A DNA stretch of 64,000 nucleotides. It comes from Kribbella amoyensis. GTDB taxonomy: Bacteria > Actinomycetota > Actinomycetes > Propionibacteriales > Kribbellaceae. The stretch spans positions 5,270,001 to 5,334,000 of the forward strand of contig NZ_VIVK01000001.1 of assembly GCF_007828865.1 (NCBI RefSeq), written 5' to 3'. Shown piece by piece: positions 50,104-58,531 of this stretch. The position numbers were made by a program, and so were the translations under genes. The first letter of the stretch is position 1, and every line of letters starts with the position of its first letter. The notes beneath the pieces were generated by a model. The model had not been told where the DNA came from, made no database searches, and worked only from the letters and a program-made list of their open reading frames with translations.

Positions 50104-51459
50104 ATGAAGCACCCCAGACGCCTGATCGCGGGCGTCGCAGCGCTGCTCCTGGCCGGCTCCGCGGGCGCCGCGGCCGCTTCCTGGTCCGGCGACGAGGGCG
50201 ACGCACCGGGCAGTACCGCCGCCGCCGTCGAGGCGACACCGCCGGCGAGCGAGCTCACCGAGGCGCAGAAGAAGTCCCGGCAGCACGAGGTCGACATCCT
50301 GCTCGCCCACCGCGCGACCGCTGTGCTGAAGGGCGACCTGAAGGGCTTCCTCGCCGTCGTGGATCCCAAGCAGCCCGCCCTGGTGGCCCGGCAACGGCTG
50401 CTCTTCACGAACCTGCGCAAGTTCGGCTTCAGCAGCCTGAAGTACTTCACCGCGGACAGCTGGGACGTGCCGCCGCTGGCCGAGAAGTACGGCCCGACCA
50501 CGTACACGACCCGCGTGATGATGCGGTACCAGCTGGCCGGCCTCGACCCGAAGCCGGTGCAGACCGACCTCGGCTACACCTTCGTCCGCCGGGCCAACCT
50601 CTGGGTGCTGGTCGAGGACGGCGCCATCGACGAGACCCTGAGCAACGACGGCCACCGCCAGCCGTGGGACTTCGGCGAGGTCACGGTCGTCCGCCGGGGC
50701 AAGGTCGTCGTGGTCGTCGACAAAACCGAAGCGGCCCTCGGCCAGAAGATCGCGCGCGTCTCCGAAGGCGCGGTCGACGCCGTCCGCCGCCACTGGCCGC
50801 GCCCGTGGAACGGCGCCGTCCTGGTCGTCGCGATGTCGGAGCCGCGCGTGATGGCGACCCTGTGGACCGCCGGCAACGGCCAGGGCTGGACGATCGCGGC
50901 GAAGGCGGTGACGCTGCACGAAGGCGAGCAGGTCGGTCAGGAGTCCGGCCCGGTGATCGGCAGCCGGATCGTGGTGAACCCGTCGATGCGCAAGACGCTC
51001 GAGGAAGATCTGCTGGTTCACGAGATGACGCACGTGGCCACGGTGCCGATCGGAGCGAAGACGCCGATCTGGTTGGTCGAGGGCGTCGCGGAGTACGTCC
51101 GGGCCCACTCGATCGAGGACGACCCGGAGTGGACGGTCGACCCGTACCGCAAGACGGTCCGCACGAAGTACCTGCCGACGCTGCAGAAACTGCCAGGCCC
51201 GAACCAGTTCGACGACGACGCCGACCGGGCGTACGCGCTGAGCTGGTGGGTGGTGGAGTACCTCGTGGGCGCGTCGCCGTATCACTGTCGGCGCGAGTGG
51301 GTGGACGACGTCAGCCCGGCCGGGGTTCGGCGGGGTGCACGCGGCGGGTTCCGGTGTGGTCGACGTGGAAGACGAAGCCGTGGGGACTGGTCCATTCGAG
51401 GGCGCCGTTCGTCGTCCGGTGAACCTTCCAGCGGCCATGGGTCTTCACCCGGTGGCTGA
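50104..51459 (+). CDS. Exported HExxH metallopeptidase-like protein, paralogue C, C-terminus replaced
   Basis: This 451-residue frame begins with a signal or anchor (LIAGVAALLLAGSAGAAAA). An NTF2-like part follows (LGYTFVRRANLWVLVEDG), then HEMTH at 306-310 with the third ligand in WLVEGVAEYV. The match to paralogues A and B runs to SWWVVEYLVGA, ending near base 51273. The last 60 residues are Arg/Gly/Ser-rich and unrelated, read from the antisense strand of the HNH gene. The normal end of about 55 residues is missing. The catalytic part is intact, so it may still be active, or it may be a decaying gene. Confidence 0.75.
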   Translation: MKHPRRLIAGVAALLLAGSAGAAAASWSGDEGDAPGSTAAAVEATPPASELTEAQKKSRQHEVDILLAHRATAVLKGDLKGFLAVVDPKQPALVARQRLLFTNLRKFGFSSLKYFTADSWDVPPLAEKYGPTTYTTRVMMRYQLAGLDPKPVQTDLGYTFVRRANLWVLVEDGAIDETLSNDGHRQPWDFGEVTVVRRGKVVVVVDKTEAALGQKIARVSEGAVDAVRRHWPRPWNGAVLVVAMSEPRVMATLWTAGNGQGWTIAAKAVTLHEGEQVGQESGPVIGSRIVVNPSMRKTLEEDLLVHEMTHVATVPIGAKTPIWLVEGVAEYVRAHSIEDDPEWTVDPYRKTVRTKYLPTLQKLPGPNQFDDDADRAYALSWWVVEYLVGASPYHCRREWVDDVSPAGVRRGARGGFRCGRRGRRSRGDWSIRGRRSSSGEPSSGHGSSPGG

Positions 51460-52840
51460 AGCGCCGCAGCGGGATGAGGCTGGTGGTGCTGGTCTGACCC
51501 GGTGGACCGTTCGGGTCGTACGGCTGGATGTGGTCAAGGTCGGTGGCGAGCGTTGTTTCCGCGGTGCCGTAGGGGAACTGTTCGACAGGGTGGATCAGTT
51601 TGAGTTGCTCGCGGAGACGGCGGGGGATCTCGTAGGCGTCGACGCTGATCTTGTTGTTCAGGTCGATCACCGGGCGGATCGAGTACGGACGGTGGCCGAT
51701 CAAGTCGGCGAGCTGGTCAGCGAGCAGCGGGCCCGCGCCTTCAAGGCGAGCGACGCCGTGGCCGGTGGTCAGCGCGTGGTCGGTGAGGTGGACGTAGACG
51801 ATGGTGCGACTGGTGCGGGAGCCGGCGATGCCGTCGAGTTGAGCGAGGTTGGCGTTGAGGGCCCGGCGTGCGGCCGCGTCGTGCCCCGTAGTCGTCTCCT
51901 GGGCGTCGGGCGTTGCGTCCCAAGGCTCCGCCTGCACCACGGCTGCCGCAGAACCCACGACCGTCGGCTTCGCCGGGTTGGGCCGCGCGGAGTTGGGCTG
52001 ACCGAGAGCCTGGTCCGCTCCATCCGGGAGTGCTGGGGTGGGCTGAACGCCTTTGCGGCTTGCGTTGAGGATTGCCAGGGCGTGGGCCGGGTCGGCGAGG
52101 ATGCCTAGGGCGCGGGCTCTGCGGAGGCGGAGGGGGTCGGGGTCGCCGAGGGTCTTCAGTGCTTCGGCGAGGGCGTCGATGGTGGCGTCGAAGCGCATCA
52201 CGTCACCGCTGGCGGCGAGGATCCAGATGGAGTTGGTGCCGTAAACGTCGGTGCGGCCGATGTAGACGCCTCGTTCACGGGCCTTCCGCTCTGCGGCAGC
52301 GCGGGCCGCCTCGTGGTCAGCCTCGTAGCGGGCGGCGGTGACGATCTTGTGCAGGCGGATCGGGGTCACGGTGTCGACCAGGCCGACGACACGCTCGTCG
52401 ACGATCGCAGCGGCCTCCTGCGACAGGTCCAAGCAGGCGGTCGCGACCTTGCACGCCTTCCAGGGAGTCGCCTCACCGTTCAGGACGGTTGCCCAGATCC
52501 GTGGCAGGCGGTGGCGCAGGGCGAGGGCCTGGCCGATGTAGTTGCCTGCCGCACCGGCCGAGGTACCGAGCAGGGCTCCGAACTCGGCGGGGGCGAACTC
52601 GGCGATCGCGGGACAGCCCTCGCCGCCGTAGACGATGCCGCGTTCGCGCCCGCACCTGTCATACCCGCCGTCGTGGTTGTCGCTGTGATCGGACTGGAGG
52701 GCGTCGACCGTGTGGAGGTCGGCGAAGTACTGGGCGTGTTGGAGGAGGCGGGCTTCCAGCCGGTCTCTTTCGGCGCGGAGCTCGGCGGCCGAGGTCAGGA
52801 CCCCGGTCGCGTCGAGCTCGGTCACGTCGCCTTCGAACAT
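51311..52840 (-). CDS. DUF222/HNH endonuclease-like protein (13E12 repeat family)
   Basis: This is a 509-residue protein. An N-terminal DUF222 domain (about 20-290) is followed by a Pro/Ala linker and a C-terminal HNH-like region with TDLDHIQPYDPNGPPGQT, then SLIPLRRFSHRVKTHGRW. The two Cys pairs and the central Asn of canonical HNH motifs are missing, so catalysis is uncertain. Such genes are multicopy in actinobacteria and behave as mobile or selfish elements. Its 3' end overlaps the C-terminus of paralogue C by 149 bases. Base use is slightly less GC-biased than its neighbours. TAGAAT lies seven bases before its ATG. Confidence 0.88.
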   Translation of the reverse strand: MFEGDVTELDATGVLTSAAELRAERDRLEARLLQHAQYFADLHTVDALQSDHSDNHDGGYDRCGRERGIVYGGEGCPAIAEFAPAEFGALLGTSAGAAGNYIGQALALRHRLPRIWATVLNGEATPWKACKVATACLDLSQEAAAIVDERVVGLVDTVTPIRLHKIVTAARYEADHEAARAAAERKARERGVYIGRTDVYGTNSIWILAASGDVMRFDATIDALAEALKTLGDPDPLRLRRARALGILADPAHALAILNASRKGVQPTPALPDGADQALGQPNSARPNPAKPTVVGSAAAVVQAEPWDATPDAQETTTGHDAAARRALNANLAQLDGIAGSRTSRTIVYVHLTDHALTTGHGVARLEGAGPLLADQLADLIGHRPYSIRPVIDLNNKISVDAYEIPRRLREQLKLIHPVEQFPYGTAETTLATDLDHIQPYDPNGPPGQTSTTSLIPLRRFSHRVKTHGRWKVHRTTNGALEWTSPHGFVFHVDHTGTRRVHPAEPRPG

Positions 52841-52847
52841 GCGTGCG

Positions 52848-52853
52848 ATTCTA
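52848..52853 (-). promoter_or_regulatory. -10 element, probable leaderless promoter of the DUF222/HNH gene
   Basis: TAGAAT on the minus strand, seven bases before the ATG at 52840. The 150 bases between this gene and fadB hold only this element and the fadB terminator. Confidence 0.45.
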
Positions 52854-52935
52854 TGTCAACGGATCGAGCGAAGCGCAAATCAAGTATCCACAGAACGCTC
52901 TGCGAACAAGGCGAAACTCGAGAGCTCGCTATCCA

Positions 52936-52979
52936 TGCTGGGGGCCGGAGCGGGCTTCCGGCTCCGCACCGACCCCCAG
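52936..52979 (-). terminator. Strong hairpin after fadB
   Basis: GCTGGGGG and CGGAGC pair with GCTCCG and CCCCCAGC around a nine-base loop, with an asymmetric internal loop. It lies 11 bases past the fadB stop. Confidence 0.65.
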
Positions 52980-52990
52980 CGGTCTTCGGG

Positions 52991-55105
52991 TCAGCTCACG
53001 CCGGCGACGCCACGCGGGAGGAAGCGCTCGCCGTTGACCTTCTCGGCGATGCCCGTGCGGTCCAGGTACGGCGTGATGCCGCCCAGGTGGAACGGCCAGC
53101 CCGCGCCGAGGAGCAGGCAGAGGTCGATGTCCTGAGCCTCCGCGACAACGCCCTCGTCGAGCATGATCTTGACCTCTTCGGCCAGCGCCGTGAGGACCCG
53201 CTCGCGCAGTTCGTCGGCGGTGGAGGGCTTGTCGCCGACCGTCACGATCGCCTCGACCTCGGGGTCGACCGAGGGCTTGCCGTCGGCGCTCCACGCGTAG
53301 AAGGAGCTCTTGCCGGCGGCAACCACCTTGACGAGGTTCTCCGACACCGTGAACCGCTCCGGGTACGCCCCGTGCATCGTCTCCGCCACGTGCAACGCGA
53401 CCGGCAGACCGACCAGCTGGAGCAGGACGAACGGCGGCATCGGCAACCCAAGGGCGGACAGGGCGCGGTCCGCCTCGGGGATCGGCGTCCCCTCGTCGAC
53501 CGCCGCGCTGACCTCGCCCAGGAAGCGGGTGAGCAGCCGGTTGACCACGAAGGCGGGCGCGTCCTTCACCAGCACGCAGGACTTCTTCAGGGTCTTGCCG
53601 ACCGCGAACGCCGTCGCCAGGGAGGCGTCGTCGGTCTGGTCGGCGCGGACGATCTCCAGCAGCGGCAGCACCGCGACCGGGTTGAAGAAGTGGAACCCGA
53701 CCACGCGTTCCGGGTGCTCCAGGTCCGCGGCCATCGCGGTCACCGACAACGAGGACGTGTTGGTCGCCAGGATCGCGTCCGGGCGGACGATCTTCTCCAG
53801 GTCGGCGAAGATCGTCTTCTTCAGCTGCAGTTCCTCGAACACGGCCTCGATGACGAAGTCCGCGTCGGCGAACACCGCGCGATCGACCGACCCGGTGACG
53901 AGCGCCTTCAGCTGGTTCGCCTTATCCGGGCGGATCCGGCCCTTGCCGAGCAGCTTGTCGATCTCGCCGTGGACGTACCCGACGCCACGGTCGACCCGCT
54001 CCTGGTCCAGGTCGGTGAGGACCACCGGGACCTCCAGCCGGCGGACGAACAGCAGCGCGAGCTGACCGGCCATCAGGCCGGCGCCGACGACACCGACCTT
54101 GCCGACCGGCCGCGCCAGCGACTTGTCCGGCGCCCCGGCCGGCCGCTTGGCGCGCTTGTTGACCAGGTCGAACGCGTAGAGACCGCTGCGCAGTTCCTCG
54201 CTCATGATCAGGTCCGCGAGCGCCTCGTCCTCGGCCGCGAACCCACGATCGCGGTCGTTGTCCTTGGCCGCCGCGATCAGGTCCAGGGCCCGGTACGGCG
54301 CGGGCGCCGCGCCGCTCACCTTGAGGTCCGCGAATCCCTTGCCTCGGGCAACAGCAGCGTCCCAGGCGTCGCCCCGGTCGATCTCCGGCCGGGTCACCTC
54401 GACAGCGCCGGTGAGGACCCGGCTCGCCCACAGCAGCGACTGCTCCAGGAAGTCGGCCGACTCCAGCAGCACGTCGCCGAGGCCGAACTTCACCGCCTCC
54501 GGACCGCTGAGCATCTTGTTCTGGTTCAGCGCGTTCTCGACGACGACCTTGACGGCCTTGTCGGCGCCGATCAGGTTCGGCAGCAGGAAGTTGCCGCCCC
54601 AGCCGGGGATCAGGCCGAGGAACACCTCGGGCGTCGCGAGCATCCCGGCCGCGACCGAGATCGTCCGGTACTGCGCGTGCAGCGCGACCTCGAGCCCGCC
54701 GCCGAGCGCCACCCCGTTGACGAAGGCGAACGACGGCTTGCCACCGTCGACCAGCTTGCGCAGCACGCCATGGCCGATCCGGCCCAGGTTCAGCGCCTGC
54801 TCCCGGCCGGCCAGCTTCGGTACGCCGGTCAGGTCGGCGCCGGCGGCCAGGATGAACGGCTTGCCGGTGACCCCGATGGCGACGACCTCGTCCCGCGCGA
54901 GGGCGGTGTCGATCGCGGTGTTGAGCGAGGCCAGACCCTTGGGGCCGAAGGTGTTCGGCTTGGTGTGGTCGTGCCCGTTGTCGAGGGTGATGAGCGCCAT
55001 CGTGCCGGCCTTGTTCGGCAGCACCACGTCGCGCGAGTGCGCGTACGTGACGACCTCGTCGGTCTCGATCGCGACCGCCTCGTCGATCAGCTCCTGCAGG
55101 CTCAC
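52991..55105 (-). CDS. fadB: Bifunctional enoyl-CoA hydratase / 3-hydroxyacyl-CoA dehydrogenase
   Basis: This 704-residue trifunctional-type protein performs the second and third steps of fatty-acid beta-oxidation. The hydratase domain (about 30-220) keeps both catalytic Glu (E139 in GGGLEV, E160 in ATPE) and oxyanion segments (AAGADL). The dehydrogenase domain has the NAD motif VGAGLMAG near 340 and the HFFNP motif with catalytic His. A C-terminal 3HCDH domain follows. GTG 55105 overlaps the fadA stop by four bases, so the thiolase is translated first. Confidence 0.95.
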   Translation of the reverse strand: MSLQELIDEAVAIETDEVVTYAHSRDVVLPNKAGTMALITLDNGHDHTKPNTFGPKGLASLNTAIDTALARDEVVAIGVTGKPFILAAGADLTGVPKLAGREQALNLGRIGHGVLRKLVDGGKPSFAFVNGVALGGGLEVALHAQYRTISVAAGMLATPEVFLGLIPGWGGNFLLPNLIGADKAVKVVVENALNQNKMLSGPEAVKFGLGDVLLESADFLEQSLLWASRVLTGAVEVTRPEIDRGDAWDAAVARGKGFADLKVSGAAPAPYRALDLIAAAKDNDRDRGFAAEDEALADLIMSEELRSGLYAFDLVNKRAKRPAGAPDKSLARPVGKVGVVGAGLMAGQLALLFVRRLEVPVVLTDLDQERVDRGVGYVHGEIDKLLGKGRIRPDKANQLKALVTGSVDRAVFADADFVIEAVFEELQLKKTIFADLEKIVRPDAILATNTSSLSVTAMAADLEHPERVVGFHFFNPVAVLPLLEIVRADQTDDASLATAFAVGKTLKKSCVLVKDAPAFVVNRLLTRFLGEVSAAVDEGTPIPEADRALSALGLPMPPFVLLQLVGLPVALHVAETMHGAYPERFTVSENLVKVVAAGKSSFYAWSADGKPSVDPEVEAIVTVGDKPSTADELRERVLTALAEEVKIMLDEGVVAEAQDIDLCLLLGAGWPFHLGGITPYLDRTGIAEKVNGERFLPRGVAGVS

Positions 55106-56301
55106 TTGGCCGCCCCTTCCCAGTTCGGGTTCTCCCAGATCACGGTGCCGCCCATGCCGAGGCCGACGCACATCGTGGTCAGGCCGTACCGGACCTCGGG
55201 GCGCTGCTCGAACTGCTTGGCCAGCTGGTTCATCAGCCGGACCCCGGACGAGGCCAGCGGGTGCCCGAACGCGATCGCGCCGCCGTACGGGTTGACCCGT
55301 GGGTCGTCGTCGGCGATGCCGTAGTGCTCGAGGAACGCCAATACCTGAACGGCGAACGCCTCGTTCACCTCGAACGCCTGGATGTCGTCGATGGTCAGCC
55401 CGGCCAGCTTCAGCGCCTTCTCGGTGGCCGGCACCGGGCCGACGCCCATCACCTCCGGCTCGACGCCCGCGAAGCCGTACGACACCAGCTTCATCTTCGG
55501 GGTCAGCCCGTACTGCGCGGCCGCCTCGGCCGAGGTCAGGATGCAGGCCGTGGCGCCGTCGTTGATGCCGGCGGAGTTGCCCGCGGTCACCCGGCCGTGC
55601 GGGCGGAACGGGGTCTTCAGCGCGGCCAGGTCCTCGACCGTCGTGCCCGGGCGCATCGGCTCGTCGGTGGCAGCGTAGCCCCAGCCGTTCTCGGCCGAGC
55701 GGGTCGCCACCGGGACCAGGTCGGGCTGGATCAGGTCGTTCGCGTACGCCTTCGCGGCGCGCTCCTGGGAGGCCGCGGCGAACGCGTCGGCGCGCTGCTT
55801 GGTGATGGTGGGGAACCGGTCGTGCAGGTTCTCCGCGGTCGAGCCCATCACCAGCGCGGAGGTGTCGACGAGCTTCTCGGAGATGATCCGCGGGTTCGGG
55901 TCGACGCCCTCGCCCATCGGGTGCCGGCCCATGTGCTCGACCCCGCCGGCCACGACCACGTCGTACGCGCCGAACGCGATCCCGGCGGCGGTGGTGGTGA
56001 CAGCGGTCATCGCGCCGGCGCACATCCGGTCGATGGCGTAGCCGGGCGTGGTGTTCGGCAGCCCGGCCAGCAGCGCGGCGGTCCGGCCGATGGTCAGGCC
56101 CTGGTCGCCGATCTGGGTGGTGGCCGCGATCGCGACCTCGTCCACGGTCTCGGCCGGCAACGACGGGTTGCGCCGGAGCAGCTCACGGATGCACTTGATC
56201 ACCAGGTCGTCGGCGCGGGTCTCGGCGTACTGGCCCTTGGCCTTGCCGAACGGGGTGCGAACGCCGTCGACGAACACGACATCGCGGATCTCACGGGGCA
56301 C
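55102..56301 (-). CDS. fadA: Acetyl-CoA acyltransferase (3-ketoacyl-CoA thiolase)
   Basis: This 399-residue protein has all thiolase catalytic residues: acylated C94 (DRMCAGAM), H347 (AFGHPLASSG) and C378 (TTMCVGLGMGG). It cleaves 3-ketoacyl-CoA, the last beta-oxidation step. GTG 56301 is chosen because AAGGAGG lies eight bases upstream; the frame is open to 56415 but without homology. It forms the fadAB operon with the next gene and has a dyad over its promoter. Confidence 0.96.
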   Translation of the reverse strand: MPREIRDVVFVDGVRTPFGKAKGQYAETRADDLVIKCIRELLRRNPSLPAETVDEVAIAATTQIGDQGLTIGRTAALLAGLPNTTPGYAIDRMCAGAMTAVTTTAAGIAFGAYDVVVAGGVEHMGRHPMGEGVDPNPRIISEKLVDTSALVMGSTAENLHDRFPTITKQRADAFAAASQERAAKAYANDLIQPDLVPVATRSAENGWGYAATDEPMRPGTTVEDLAALKTPFRPHGRVTAGNSAGINDGATACILTSAEAAAQYGLTPKMKLVSYGFAGVEPEVMGVGPVPATEKALKLAGLTIDDIQAFEVNEAFAVQVLAFLEHYGIADDDPRVNPYGGAIAFGHPLASSGVRLMNQLAKQFEQRPEVRYGLTTMCVGLGMGGTVIWENPNWEGAAK

Positions 56302-56335
56302 GAGGGCGCCCTCCTTCGTCTCGGAAGCTGCCTGA

Positions 56336-56353
56336 ATGCTACCCGTGGGTAAC
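56336..56353 (-). promoter_or_regulatory. Promoter -10 and overlapping dyad of fadAB
   Basis: On the minus strand, TAGCAT is the -10 element, with TTGGGG 18 bases upstream. TACCC-GT-GGGTA (56340-56351) overlaps the -10. A TetR-type fatty-acid regulator would bind such a site; none is encoded nearby. The rest of the 268-base gap to the next gene holds nothing else I can name. Confidence 0.42.
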
Positions 56354-56569
56354 ACAACGCCCCAAGAAGGCGCGCCTGTGCCGCTGCTCACAGCCCGTCC
56401 CCGGACCGCCAGCACTCATCAACTCGGCCGGCCGGCGTCGGCGGGGGACTGCTGAGCGTGACCGGTCCAGAGCGGTCGGAGTTGCTGAGTGGTGGGTGTC
56501 CGGTAACCCGTGGCATCCGGGCGCGATCAGGCGCATGCTGGAAGCCACGCACGTCTCAGGAGCGGTTCT

Positions 56570-57262
56570 ATGAACAACCTTGATCTGGCGGTACCGGTGC
56601 TCAGCCGGGGGAAACATCGCAATCCGCGGAAGGGCGCCTGCTTCATGGAGTTCGCGTCGTACCTGGCGGGGGAGCCGTGGTCGGACCATCCGGGCTGCAC
56701 ACATCCTCTGCTCGCCGGGGTGGCCCGCGACGTCAACGACTGCACGACCGATGCCGGGCGATCCCGGCTCGCGCCGTTGGTCCCATCGGTGATCGGGCTG
56801 ACCCCGGACGACCCACACGTCGTCCCACGGGTTACCGCCGCCTGCATCCAGCACGCGCTACCGGTGGTGTCGCAGGAGCGGCAGTACATCCTCGCGGTCG
56901 CGCTGCTGGTCGCCGAACGGCAGCTGGCGCAGCTGGACGGACGTCCGGCCGACAGCATGTCGCCGGAGTCGCAGGCGGTACTCGACGCGGTCCCGTCGGC
57001 GACGAAGTGGGCGCGGTCGTTCACCGCCCGCCCGCATCGGGGTACCCCCGACTTCGCCCGGCGGACGGCGCCGAGAGCGGTCTCCTGCGCGGTGGAGGGG
57101 ATCTCGCAGGCCTGCGTCCCGGATCCGGACGAGCGGCTCTTCCTGCTGCTCAACGACGCGATCTCCGAATGCAAGCGCTGGATGCCGAAACCGACCGTCC
57201 ACGAGCCGGCTGAAACACCGGGTCCGGCGCTGGTCGAAGAGGAGTCCGTGCACATTCGGTAG
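56570..57262 (+). CDS. Conserved actinobacterial protein of unknown function
   Basis: This 230-residue soluble protein has no motif I can assign. An N-terminal segment reads LSRGKHRNPRKGACFMEFASYLAGEPWSDHPGCTHPLLAGVARDVNDC, which looks conserved (Cys and Trp residues in a short space). Helical parts follow (QERQYILAVALLVAERQLAQL). There is no signal peptide or membrane helix. AGGAG lies seven bases before the ATG. It ends 20 bases before the dienelactone hydrolase gene on the same strand. Confidence 0.75.
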   Translation: MNNLDLAVPVLSRGKHRNPRKGACFMEFASYLAGEPWSDHPGCTHPLLAGVARDVNDCTTDAGRSRLAPLVPSVIGLTPDDPHVVPRVTAACIQHALPVVSQERQYILAVALLVAERQLAQLDGRPADSMSPESQAVLDAVPSATKWARSFTARPHRGTPDFARRTAPRAVSCAVEGISQACVPDPDERLFLLLNDAISECKRWMPKPTVHEPAETPGPALVEEESVHIR

Positions 57263-57269
57263 TAGCGAG

Positions 57270-57275
57270 TACGCT
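57270..57275 (+). promoter_or_regulatory. -10 element, probable leaderless promoter of the dienelactone hydrolase gene
   Basis: TACGCT, seven bases before the GTG at 57283. Confidence 0.42.
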
Positions 57276-57282
57276 GCGCCGT

Positions 57283-57966
57283 GTGACTCTGGAGATCGAT
57301 ACCGGTACGGGGTTGATGCCCGTCCACGTCTGGGAACCCGCGTCCGGTACCGGACCCGGTGTGCTGTTGCTTCAGGAGATCTTCGGGGTCTCCGAGTACA
57401 TCCAGGAGCGCGGCGCCCAGTTGGCGGCCCTCGGGTACTACGTGGTGGCGCCCGAGGTGTACTGGCGGCTGCCCGACGTCGACCTGGATCCCGACGCGCC
57501 CGATCTGCTCGAGCGTGCGCTCGGGGTGATGGGCCGGCTCGACTGGCCGACCGCGGTCTCCGACTCGGTGGCCGCGCTGGAGTACTTGCGTGGCCGTGAC
57601 ACCCAGGTCGGGGTGGTCGGCTTCTGTTTCGGTGGCGGGCTGGGGTTCAACGTCGCGGCGGTCTCGTCGCCCGACGTCCTGGTCAGCTACTACGGCTCCG
57701 CCCTGCCGAACCTGCTCGGCCTCGCGCCCGAGGTGGACGCGACGAGCCTGCACCACTTCGGCGACGCGGACGACTACCTGCCGCCCGACACCGTGGACGC
57801 CATCGTCACCGCGCTCGGCGACGTCGAGGTCTACCGTTATCCCGGCGCCGGGCACGCGTTCGACAATCCGATGCCCGCCTTCCACCACGCCGAGGCGTCC
57901 GCCCTGGCATGGCAGCGCACCGAGGCGTTCCTGTCCCGTCACCTTCCGAATGAGGATCCCGCATGA
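57283..57966 (+). CDS. Dienelactone hydrolase family protein
   Basis: This 227-residue alpha/beta hydrolase has the classical triad: C115 in GFCFGG, an Asp in GDADDYLPPDT (about 161-164) and H181 in GAGHAFDN. QEIFGVSEYIQERG near the N-terminus is the conserved oxyanion and substrate segment. It should open dienelactones or related lactones and esters. The stop overlaps the glutathione peroxidase start (ATGA), coupling the two genes. The Cys triad contrasts with the Ser version encoded at 15626. Confidence 0.92.
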   Translation: MTLEIDTGTGLMPVHVWEPASGTGPGVLLLQEIFGVSEYIQERGAQLAALGYYVVAPEVYWRLPDVDLDPDAPDLLERALGVMGRLDWPTAVSDSVAALEYLRGRDTQVGVVGFCFGGGLGFNVAAVSSPDVLVSYYGSALPNLLGLAPEVDATSLHHFGDADDYLPPDTVDAIVTALGDVEVYRYPGAGHAFDNPMPAFHHAEASALAWQRTEAFLSRHLPNEDPA

Positions 57967-58451
57967 GCCTGTACGACCTCCCGTTGCAGTCCCTGTCCGG
58001 CGGCGCGACGTCGCTCGCGGAGTACAAGGGCCAGACCGTGCTCGTCGTGAACGTCGCGTCGAAGTGCGGCCTCACCCCGCAGTACGAGGGCCTGGAGAAC
58101 CTGCAGAAGCGGTACGCCGCGCGCGGGTTCACCGTGCTGGGGGTGCCGTGCAACCAGTTCGGCGGACAGGAGCCGGGGACGGCCGAGGAGATCGAGACGT
58201 TCTGCTCGACGACGTACGGCGTCACCTTCCCGATGCTGGCGAAGCTCGACGTGAACGGTGACGACCGGCACCCGCTGTACGCCGAGCTCACCCTCACCCC
58301 GGACGCCGCGGGCGAGGCGGGCGACATCCAGTGGAACTTCGAGAAGTTCCTGCTCACCCCGGACGGCACGGTGGCGGCGCGGTTCCGGCCGCGGACCGAG
58401 CCCGAGTCGGACGAGGTCGTCGAGGCGATCGAGCGGCTGCTCCCGAACTGA
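57963..58451 (+). CDS. Glutathione peroxidase-like thiol peroxidase
   Basis: This 162-residue protein has the catalytic tetrad C35 (ASKCGLT), Q69, W124 and N125 (WNFEKFL), with a further Cys at C81 that may act as resolving residue. Actinobacteria lack glutathione, so thioredoxin or mycothiol is the probable reductant. It reduces hydroperoxides. It is coupled to the dienelactone hydrolase gene and followed by a strong bidirectional hairpin. Confidence 0.93.
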   Translation: MSLYDLPLQSLSGGATSLAEYKGQTVLVVNVASKCGLTPQYEGLENLQKRYAARGFTVLGVPCNQFGGQEPGTAEEIETFCSTTYGVTFPMLAKLDVNGDDRHPLYAELTLTPDAAGEAGDIQWNFEKFLLTPDGTVAARFRPRTEPESDEVVEAIERLLPN

Positions 58452-58456
58452 GCCCC

Positions 58457-58499
58457 GCCCGGCCGGGCCGCTGGACCGAGTTCAGCGGCCCGGTCGGGC
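58457..58499. terminator. Strong bidirectional hairpin between the peroxidase and RNase D genes
   Basis: A 17-bp stem with one G-T pair: CCCGGCCGGGCCGCTG and CAGCGGCCCGGTCGGG plus an outer G-C, with a nine-base loop. It serves two convergent genes. Confidence 0.72.
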
Positions 58500-58531
58500 C
58501 GGTGGTCTCAGGGCTGGGCCGGCGGTCTCAG
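58496..58531. repeat. 16-bp direct repeat over the RNase D stop codon
   Basis: GGGCCGGTGGTCTCAG at 58496 and GGGCCGGCGGTCTCAG at 58516. The second copy contains the RNase D stop codon. Confidence 0.5.

Noticed and set aside
50104..51459. Frameshift as the reason for the odd C-terminus of paralogue C
   Set aside because: The missing C-terminal sequence was not seen in another frame after 51273. The region is instead the coding sequence of the HNH gene on the other strand.
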